12,295 nucleotides of DNA from Alphaproteobacteria bacterium UBA685. GTDB lineage: Bacteria; Pseudomonadota; Alphaproteobacteria; Puniceispirillales; Puniceispirillaceae. Every line of letters starts with the position of its first letter. Within the stretch, counting starts at the first letter, position 1. This document shows positions 6,748 through 12,295 of this stretch, piece by piece. The translations under genes and the position numbers were made by a program. The notes under the pieces are model-generated. The model saw only the letters and a program-made list of their open reading frames with translations, was not told the DNA's origin and did no database searches. The stretch covers positions 973-13,267 of the forward strand of contig DBMZ01000105.1 in NCBI GenBank assembly GCA_002299005.1, written 5' to 3'.

Positions 6748-7077
6748 TTAAGCCATTTGCGTGAAAAGTTGTAGCCCCTTTTCACCTGTTGTTGAAATAA
6801 CCCAACAATCATCATCACGGTCAATCTCTCTTGCGACCATGGCTGAGATCTCATCATTGGGCAATGGTTCCTCGCCGCTAATCGCCCGATATTCATAGAT
6901 GCCGTCAAAATTAATCGCTCTGGTATAAAGGCGCGCATGCGTCATAGTGTCTTCGACTTCGATAAAGATGATGCCTGAATCAGGGTCACCTTTTTTCATC
7001 ACATAAAACGGAATGACCTGTTGGTCTGCCAAGCGCATGGCGGCGTTGACAAGCAATTGTGATTTTAACTTTGCCAT
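6748..7077 (-). CDS. DUF1491 family protein
   Basis: A 109-residue soluble protein of unknown function, recognised as DUF1491, a family largely confined to alphaproteobacteria. The pattern is LKSQLLVNAAMRLA at 4-17, a central FYVMKKGDPDSGIIFIEVED at about 24-43, ARLYTRAI near 48-55 and a C-terminal IDRDDDCWVIST near 85-96. No catalytic signature, membrane segment or cysteine-rich site is visible. The start ATG at 7077 has AAGGG 8 bases upstream; that site lies in the 12-base gap after the SDHAF4-type gene, so the two genes are evidently one transcript. An in-frame TTG just before the ATG is an alternative start. The neighbours give no clear clue to its role. Confidence 0.8.
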   Translation of the reverse strand: MAKLKSQLLVNAAMRLADQQVIPFYVMKKGDPDSGIIFIEVEDTMTHARLYTRAINFDGIYEYRAISGEEPLPNDEISAMVAREIDRDDDCWVISTTGEKGLQLFTQMA

Positions 7078-7089
7078 CAAAGACGCCCT

Positions 7090-7272
7090 TTAAAAATCGG
7101 TGCAACGACCGCCAGATTCCCAATCACCAAACCGTGTTGGCTCAGGCCCTTTCGGCCCGCCGCGCTCAGTGGGATCTTTTGACGGCTGTGCTTGAGGCTT
7201 ATCTGCTGTTACTTGGGCCCCAGACTGGCTCGCAGAGGTGTCTTTTTCGTCTGTTTTTGTTATTTTCGTCAT
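7090..7272 (-). CDS. DUF1674 / SDHAF4-type succinate dehydrogenase assembly factor
   Basis: A 60-residue protein with a hydrophilic, low-complexity first half and the SDHAF4 signature at its end: GGPKGPEPTRFGDWE at about 37-51 followed by GR-C-TDF at 55-60. In mitochondria SDHAF4 protects and helps mature the flavinated catalytic subunit of succinate dehydrogenase; the bacterial relatives are inferred to do the same. No sdh genes are in the window. The upstream ATG at 7281 would add three residues (MVI). ATG 7272 is preferred because a TATAAT box covers 7285-7280, which leaves no room for a ribosome binding site and puts transcription start at about 7272. It is the first gene of a probable operon with DUF1491 and the HisD-family gene, and is divergent from rsmB. 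Confidence 0.87.
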   Translation of the reverse strand: MTKITKTDEKDTSASQSGAQVTADKPQAQPSKDPTERGGPKGPEPTRFGDWESGGRCTDF

Positions 7273-7279
7273 AATAACC

Positions 7280-7309
7280 ATTATATGGCATCAAATCAGG
7301 GATAGACAA
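7280..7309 (-). promoter_or_regulatory. Promoter of the SDHAF4-DUF1491-HisD-family operon, predicted leaderless
   Basis: On the minus strand a consensus TATAAT (7285-7280) lies 18 bases from TTGTCT (7309-7304), four of six matches to the -35 consensus. Seven bases separate TATAAT from ATG 7272, the normal distance to a transcription start, so the message would begin at or next to the start codon. No Shine-Dalgarno sequence precedes either candidate start, in keeping with this. Confidence 0.55.
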
Positions 7310-7338
7310 GGGATACTCATCTGGTTGATAACAGGCAC

Positions 7339-8850
7339 ATGACAAAATTTAGTGATAAACCAACCTTATCTTTGGCAAAGCCCGTTAAGATAAAGGCCAA
7401 AAAGCCAAAGGGCCCGCGCAAAATCAAAGCCGGCACTTTGCGTGACCCGAAAAAAGACCGCCAAGATAAGGGTGGGGCTTTTCATAAAGATAAATCGTCC
7501 AACAAGCCTATCAGGCTAGAGCGTGTTCATAATCTGCCTGCCAACCGGATGGCCGCTTATGAGGTCGCGGCGCTTGTGGTTTTGCATGATCATTATCTTG
7601 ATAAGGCATTGGCAGAAAATGACCGGTTGCAAGAGCTATACGCCTCTGACAGGCAATTTGTGCGCCTGCTGGTCACAAGCCTGCTTCGTCATCACAGGCA
7701 ATTATCTGAACTGCTAGATGGCTATGTGCAACGCACCCCGCCGGCGGATGCGATGCTTATCTTAATGATGGGTGCGGCGCAGCTTTTAATCCTTAAGACC
7801 CCCACACATGCCGCGCTTAGCACCTCGGTTGATTTGATGCGCGCGGCCGGGTTTGAACATATGACAGGCATGACAAATGCGGTCTTACGCAAAGTCGCGC
7901 AAGCCTCTGTCAATTTCAAAGACCCTGCCTCATTGGCTTTGAATATTGAGCCGCAAATCCTCAAAGGCTGGCATAAGGCCTATGGCAAAGAGCGCACAAA
8001 TGCCTTTTTGCCGACCTTATTTAGCACGCCTAAGATTGACCTTACCTTTGCCGATGCAAGCAAGGCCAAAGCAATGGCTGAGAAGGTTGAAGGCACCCTT
8101 ATCTCTGATTTGATTGTGCGCGCGCCTTTGGGCGGCAATGTCACCGAATGGGAAGGCTTTAAAGAGGGTCATTGGTGGGTACAAGATGTGGCCGCCTCTC
8201 TGCCTGTCAGCTTGCTAGGCGATTTGCAAGATAAGCGTGTCATTGATATGTGCGCGGCCCCCGGTGGCAAAACGGCGCAATTTATCGCTGGCGGGGCAAA
8301 AGTAACCGCGCTTGAGATTGACCCGAAACGCGCCAACCGCCTCTCAACCAACCTATCTCGCTTGAAGATGAGCTGTGTTATCGAGGTTGCTGATGCGCTT
8401 GACTATACGCCAGAGGGCAAGTTTGACGCTGTGTTGCTTGATGCGCCTTGCTCTGCTACGGGCACTATTCGCAAGCGCCCTGATGTGATGCGCAAAGATA
8501 TCTCAGATGATCTCGCCCTCTTGCCTGATATGCAAAAGCAAATGGCACGAAGAGCGCTTAGCTGGCTAAACCGCGACGGCACCTTGTTATATGCCACCTG
8601 CTCTTTGCAACCAGAAGAAGGCGAAGAGGTGATTGAGGCACTGACGACCGGCCCACGCGCTGTGGCACGCATTATGCCGATTACGCCAGACGAAGCCGGT
8701 CCTTTTGCTGAGGCGCTTCTTGAAAATGGCACCTTGCGTCTTCTGCCTGATTCGTATCGCGCGCCAGAATTGGCCTCTGATAGCACGGAAGAGCCTCATT
8801 CTAGCGATGGTAATGACGGCTTTTTCATTGCCAGATTGCAACGTATTTGA
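7339..8850 (+). CDS. rsmB: 16S rRNA (cytosine-967-C5)-methyltransferase RsmB
   Basis: S-adenosylmethionine-dependent m5C methyltransferase of the Fmu/NOL1/NSUN family acting on 16S rRNA. An N-terminal NusB-like RNA-binding domain spans about 68-195. The methyltransferase domain from about 225 contains the SAM-binding DMCAAPGGKT at 303-312, ALEIDPKRANRL at 324-335, LLDAPCSATG at 366-375 with C371 (cysteine that releases the product) and YATCSLQPEEGE at 418-429 with C421 (catalytic nucleophile). The 50-residue spacing of the two cysteines equals that in E. coli RsmB. At 503 residues it is about 70 longer than the E. coli protein (429); the excess is mostly a Lys/Arg-rich, probably disordered extension at 1-60. 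ATG 7339 is the first start in frame after the divergent promoter region, and only a weak AGG precedes it. It is followed by the heparinase-family gene and purH, a common alphaproteobacterial order. Confidence 0.95.
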   Translation: MTKFSDKPTLSLAKPVKIKAKKPKGPRKIKAGTLRDPKKDRQDKGGAFHKDKSSNKPIRLERVHNLPANRMAAYEVAALVVLHDHYLDKALAENDRLQELYASDRQFVRLLVTSLLRHHRQLSELLDGYVQRTPPADAMLILMMGAAQLLILKTPTHAALSTSVDLMRAAGFEHMTGMTNAVLRKVAQASVNFKDPASLALNIEPQILKGWHKAYGKERTNAFLPTLFSTPKIDLTFADASKAKAMAEKVEGTLISDLIVRAPLGGNVTEWEGFKEGHWWVQDVAASLPVSLLGDLQDKRVIDMCAAPGGKTAQFIAGGAKVTALEIDPKRANRLSTNLSRLKMSCVIEVADALDYTPEGKFDAVLLDAPCSATGTIRKRPDVMRKDISDDLALLPDMQKQMARRALSWLNRDGTLLYATCSLQPEEGEEVIEALTTGPRAVARIMPITPDEAGPFAEALLENGTLRLLPDSYRAPELASDSTEEPHSSDGNDGFFIARLQRI

Positions 8851-8930
8851 CCATACTTGTCACAAAAGTCACCTCAATAACAGACTGAACGATTACCAGA
8901 CTGACCACATAAAGGGCGAATGAGCAAGAG

Positions 8931-10520
8931 ATGAAGCCGCAAGATAGGAAAGCGGAATGGCGCATCACGCCGACCGAGAGATTGTTGCGGCAATCAGCGC
9001 TTTTCAAATGGCAATTGCGTGGCCCTGCGCCTGACTGGCCCACTGGCAAATTGATGGATCCTTGGCAAGGACGCGCGATGCGTGGCAGTCAGCTTGTCCA
9101 AGGCGGCCTTGCCCAAATGCTCAAAGATGATGCCTATCACAATTTCAGCTGGCTAAGAGATATACGCGATTATGGCGGCGCGGCTGGCCGAAGCTTGGCA
9201 CGTGACCATGTGGAACGCTGGTGCAAAACAAACACAAATTGGCAAGAAACCCTCTATCGCCCCGATAGGCTTGGCTCAAGATTGGCTAATTTATTCTTCA
9301 CCCTTAGCTGGTTCGGCGAATCTGCGACCGAAGAATTTCAGCAATTATTGCTAAAATCTCTGCTCTTCCAGACCAAGTCCCTATCACTTGACTGGCAACG
9401 CCTTGACAGTGTGACACAGCAAATCCCCGCCCTAAAAGGCTTGTTCATCGCCCAAGTGATGTTGCGCCGTGATGATAAGGATTTAGCGGGCCTGCTTGAT
9501 ATGATTTTGCAAAAGGCGAAATCTTTGCTGATGCCTGATTGGGGGCATAAATCACGCGCCCCAGAACAGCATATGCAGCTGTTGCGCCATCTGATTGAAT
9601 TGCGCCAAGCCGCCATACTCCATGATAGCACCCCCTCTCAGCCCCTTGATGAGATGGTCACAAATATGGGCAATTTGATGAAGCTATGGCGTCATAATAA
9701 TGGGGAATTTGCCCATTTCCAACGCGCCGGCAAAAGCAGTGCCAGCGACATTGAAGATGTCCTAAAACGATGCGGCCCCAAAGGTAAGATTACCCCGCAA
9801 GCCCCTCATACCGGCTATTTGCGCCTATCAGCAGCGCGCAATACACTTATCATGGATGCTGGCACACCAGCGCCCCCCACAGATGGTGAGACCCTGTCTT
9901 GTGCCAGCACATTGGCGTTTGAATTTTCAGTTGCCAATGCCCGCTTTATTGTTGGCGCGGGACAATATGCCGCCGACCCGAGGCTTGCCAAAGCGTTGAG
10001 TAAAACAGCCGCCCATTCCGCGCTCACATTAGACGGGCTTGATTCCTCGAACTTTGACGAGGCCCGCATCGCTGAGATATCAAATGTCGAAGCCGGGCCA
10101 GCAGATGGCGGCATGTTGGCAATCGGCACACATAATGGCTATCAGAAAAGCCACGGCATCTTGCATCACAGACAAATCTATTTAACCAGCAATGGCAGTA
10201 ATTTGCGCGGCGCTGATAGGCTTGAATATACAGGCGATCCCGGCGAAATCCCGAGCTTTGCCGAATTACGCTTTCACCTGCACCCACGTGTTTCAGCCGC
10301 GCTTCTTGGTGATAACCGTATTTTGCTTAAGATTCATGGCCAAAAGGCTGGTTGGATTTTCAAATCAGCCGGCGGCACCCCGCAATTAGAGCCGTCTTTG
10401 TATTTTGATAATGGCAGACGCACCTCATGCCAGCAGATTGTCTTAATGACGCCTGTCTCGCAAATTCGCACGATTGGGGAAATTGAAGCACGGTGGGCCT
10501 TTATCAAAAGTGCGCCTTAA
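8931..10520 (+). CDS. Heparinase II/III family protein
   Basis: A 529-residue protein of the heparinase II/III family, with an alpha-helical toroid domain over about 1-290 and a beta-sandwich lyase-like domain over about 290-520. The C-terminal part has AHSALTLDGL at 361-370, HNGYQKSHGILHHRQIYL at 401-418, GADRLEY at 427-433 and FHLHP at 448-452; these His and Tyr residues are the likely active-site positions by family analogy. No signal peptide is visible, which is usual for the alphaproteobacterial copy found between rsmB and purH. Substrate is unknown; cleavage of an acidic or cell-surface polysaccharide is only inferred. ATG 8931 overlaps the stop of a four-codon reading frame that starts at 8920 with AAGGG before it, so translation may be coupled to it. 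The N-terminal sequence fits the family from the first 30 residues on, so a much later start is unlikely. Confidence 0.88.
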   Translation: MKPQDRKAEWRITPTERLLRQSALFKWQLRGPAPDWPTGKLMDPWQGRAMRGSQLVQGGLAQMLKDDAYHNFSWLRDIRDYGGAAGRSLARDHVERWCKTNTNWQETLYRPDRLGSRLANLFFTLSWFGESATEEFQQLLLKSLLFQTKSLSLDWQRLDSVTQQIPALKGLFIAQVMLRRDDKDLAGLLDMILQKAKSLLMPDWGHKSRAPEQHMQLLRHLIELRQAAILHDSTPSQPLDEMVTNMGNLMKLWRHNNGEFAHFQRAGKSSASDIEDVLKRCGPKGKITPQAPHTGYLRLSAARNTLIMDAGTPAPPTDGETLSCASTLAFEFSVANARFIVGAGQYAADPRLAKALSKTAAHSALTLDGLDSSNFDEARIAEISNVEAGPADGGMLAIGTHNGYQKSHGILHHRQIYLTSNGSNLRGADRLEYTGDPGEIPSFAELRFHLHPRVSAALLGDNRILLKIHGQKAGWIFKSAGGTPQLEPSLYFDNGRRTSCQQIVLMTPVSQIRTIGEIEARWAFIKSAP

Positions 10521-10618
10521 AAACAGGCATAGCGTTGATGGCCATGACGTGCCAATAGACAAAAACGACCCCTTATGCCATATAGGCGGCAGTTTGATTG
10601 AGGCTCATTAGACACCAG

Positions 10619-10648
10619 TCTTTTGCGTCATAATCTTTTGCGTCATAA
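10619..10648. repeat. Perfect tandem repeat, 2 x 15 bp, upstream of purH
   Basis: TCTTTTGCGTCATAA occurs at 10619-10633 and again, without a gap, at 10634-10648. It lies 37-66 bases upstream of the purH start. Each copy contains TTGCGT, a weak -35-like box. The first is 17 bases from TAAAAA (10646-10651) and the second 19 bases from TAATAT, so the duplication could give two overlapping weak promoters or paired protein-binding sites. That reading is inference; the repeat itself is plain in the sequence. Confidence 0.75.
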
Positions 10649-10684
10649 AAATTTTGGCTCACTAATATAAGGACTTGCTCTTCT

Positions 10685-12268
10685 ATGTCTGCTATCACGC
10701 CCATTCGCCGCGCCCTTTTGTCTGTCTCTGATAAAACAGGCCTTATCGACCTTGGCAAAGCGCTCGCCGCTAAGGGGGTTGATATCATCTCGACAGGCGG
10801 TTCTGCCAAAGCGTTGCGTGAGGCTGGCATTGCGGTAACAGACGTCAGCGATGTCACAGGCTTTCCAGAGATTATGGATGGCCGTGTGAAGACCTTGAAC
10901 CCGCTTATCCATGGCGGTCTTTTGGCAAGGCGCGACCATGAGGGCGACCGTCAAGCCATGCAAGAACATAACATCACAGGCATCGATTTGGTGGTTGTAA
11001 ACCTCTATCCTTTCGAAGCCACAGTCGCGGCGGGGGCTGATTTTGATACTTGTGTTGAGAATATCGATATTGGCGGGCCAGCGATGATCCGTGCCAGTGC
11101 GAAAAACCATGCTTATGTCACAATTATCACACAGCCATCTGATTATGAGACTTTGCTTGCCCAGCTTGATGAGATGAATGGCACAGATGAAGCCTTCCGC
11201 CGCGCCATGGCCTATAAAGCCTTTAGCCGCACAGCCGCCTATGATAGCGCGGTCCATAGCTGGCTTGCCGGTCATGCAGGCGAAGATGCCGTTTTTGGCA
11301 GTCAATTCTCACTCAATGGTCAAAAAGTCAGCACCTTGCGCTATGGCGAAAACCCGCACCAATCAGCCGCATCATATGCGCTTGGCGATAAGGTGCCGAG
11401 CGTTCTTCATGCCACGCAAATACAAGGCAAAGAGCTGTCTTATAACAATCTCAATGACACAGATGCCGCCTTTAATTTGGCCAGCGAGTTTGACGCGCCA
11501 ACCATCGCGATTATCAAGCACGCAAATCCCTGCGGTGTCGCAACAGCCGCCACATTGGATGAAGCGTGGGACAAAGCGTTGGCCTGTGATTCTGTCTCAG
11601 CCTTTGGCGGGATTGTTGCCATGAACCGCCCGCTTGATGCGCCGACAGCTGAAAAAATCACCCATATCTTTACCGAAGTTGTTATCGCCCCTGATGCCGA
11701 TGAAGATGCCAAACAGATCATGGCAAAAAAGCCGAATCTGCGCCTTCTGACAACAGGCGGCATGGCAGATACCGCCGCCTCTGGCACAAAATTCAAAGCC
11801 ATCACAGGCGGCATGCTGGTACAGTCGGTTGATAATGGCCAAGTAACCAAAGATGATTTGGAAATCGTCACCAAAATCGCGCCAACCGCCGCACAGCTAG
11901 ATGATATGCTCTTTGCGTGGAAGATTGCCAAGCACGTCAAATCAAATGCGATTATCTATGTCAAAGATAAGGTCACACTTGGTGTCGGGGCTGGCCAGAT
12001 GAGCCGTGTCGATTCATGCAAAATCGCGGCTGAAAAAGCCCGCCGCATGGCCGCTATGCAAGGGCAAGACACATTGCCAACCATTGGCTCAGTTGTTGCC
12101 TCAGACGCCTTTTTCCCCTTTGCAGATGGCCTGCTTGAGGCGATTGAAGCAGGGGCAACCGCGGTTATCCAGCCGGGCGGCTCTATGCGTGATACCGAAG
12201 TTATCGAAGCGGCTGATAAGGCTGGTATCGCGATGGTCTTCACAAAGATGCGCCATTTCAATCACTAA
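10685..12268 (+). CDS. purH: Bifunctional AICAR formyltransferase / IMP cyclohydrolase PurH
   Basis: Catalyses the last two steps of de novo purine synthesis in the cytoplasm: formylation of AICAR with 10-formyl-tetrahydrofolate, then ring closure to IMP. Full length at 527 residues. The N-terminal IMP cyclohydrolase (MGS-like) domain, about 1-195, shows [10 protein letters not shown] at 11-20, IISTGGS at 34-40, [20 protein letters not shown] at 64-83 and [16 protein letters not shown] at 126-141. The C-terminal transformylase shows RYGENPHQ at 219-226, [11 protein letters not shown] at 276-286 with catalytic K278/H279, SAFGGI at 305-310, KSNAIIYV at 419-426, [10 protein letters not shown] at 435-444 and the family C-terminus MRHFNH. 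The usual RVKTLHP reads RVKTLNP (N72). ATG 10685 opens directly on the conserved N-terminus; AAGGA at about 10668-10672 is the only ribosome-site candidate and is rather far at 12 bases. No terminator is seen in the 27 bases left after the stop. Confidence 0.97.
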   Translation: MSAITPIRRALLSVSDKTGLIDLGKALAAKGVDIISTGGSAKALREAGIAVTDVSDVTGFPEIMDGRVKTLNPLIHGGLLARRDHEGDRQAMQEHNITGIDLVVVNLYPFEATVAAGADFDTCVENIDIGGPAMIRASAKNHAYVTIITQPSDYETLLAQLDEMNGTDEAFRRAMAYKAFSRTAAYDSAVHSWLAGHAGEDAVFGSQFSLNGQKVSTLRYGENPHQSAASYALGDKVPSVLHATQIQGKELSYNNLNDTDAAFNLASEFDAPTIAIIKHANPCGVATAATLDEAWDKALACDSVSAFGGIVAMNRPLDAPTAEKITHIFTEVVIAPDADEDAKQIMAKKPNLRLLTTGGMADTAASGTKFKAITGGMLVQSVDNGQVTKDDLEIVTKIAPTAAQLDDMLFAWKIAKHVKSNAIIYVKDKVTLGVGAGQMSRVDSCKIAAEKARRMAAMQGQDTLPTIGSVVASDAFFPFADGLLEAIEAGATAVIQPGGSMRDTEVIEAADKAGIAMVFTKMRHFNH

Positions 12269-12295
12269 TTTGATTCTAGGTGGTCTGACACGACC

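Noticed and set aside
10521..10618. Terminator after the heparinase-family gene
   Set aside because: Short inverted stretches such as TGGC/GCCA are present but there is no stable stem followed by a T tract.
10643..11305. Minus-strand open frame of 220 codons over the 5' part of purH
   Set aside because: It is opposite the strongly conserved PurH N-terminal domain; its composition is that of a shadow and it matches no family I know.

Overview
The window reads as ordinary chromosomal DNA of a marine-type alphaproteobacterium, possibly of the SAR116 (Puniceispirillum-like) group. The grounds are the small alphaproteobacterial families DUF1491 and DUF1674/SDHAF4, the alphaproteobacterial gene order rsmB - heparinase II/III - purH, and a C1/corrinoid block of a kind known from Roseobacter-group and related bacteria. 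The clade is an inference from gene content; there is no rRNA or tRNA here. I see no transposase, phage gene, CRISPR array or other sign of a mobile island.

Left part (about 1-2350, all minus strand, transcribed right to left): a cobalamin/one-carbon block. Its order in transcription is a free-standing corrinoid protein (cap plus B12-binding domain), a DUF1638 protein, a short 'virulence factor' family protein and a divergent methylenetetrahydrofolate reductase cut by the window edge. The corrinoid protein would carry the methyl group, the reductase would make or consume methyl-tetrahydrofolate, and the methyltransferase partners are not in view. Either a split B12-dependent methionine synthase or a corrinoid methyl-transfer (MttB-type) system fits. 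This is the most interesting part of the window.

Middle part (2559-5301): a minus-strand pair dusA-yciB (tRNA dihydrouridine synthase and inner-membrane septation protein). Divergent from it is a plus-strand gene for a secreted endonuclease/exonuclease/phosphatase-fold enzyme, which ends at a clear intrinsic terminator.

Next (5361-7272, minus strand): a likely operon of an SDHAF4-type succinate dehydrogenase assembly factor, a DUF1491 protein and a histidinol-dehydrogenase-family enzyme. The SDHAF4 promoter is placed so that the mRNA would be leaderless. The HisD-family enzyme has replacements at two of the four positions that bind zinc in E. coli HisD, so its substrate is uncertain.

Right part (7339-12268, plus strand): rsmB (16S rRNA m5C methyltransferase with a lysine-rich N-terminal extension), a heparinase II/III family protein and purH (the last two steps of IMP synthesis). 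A short tandem repeat lies just upstream of purH. No gap between genes exceeds about 210 bases.
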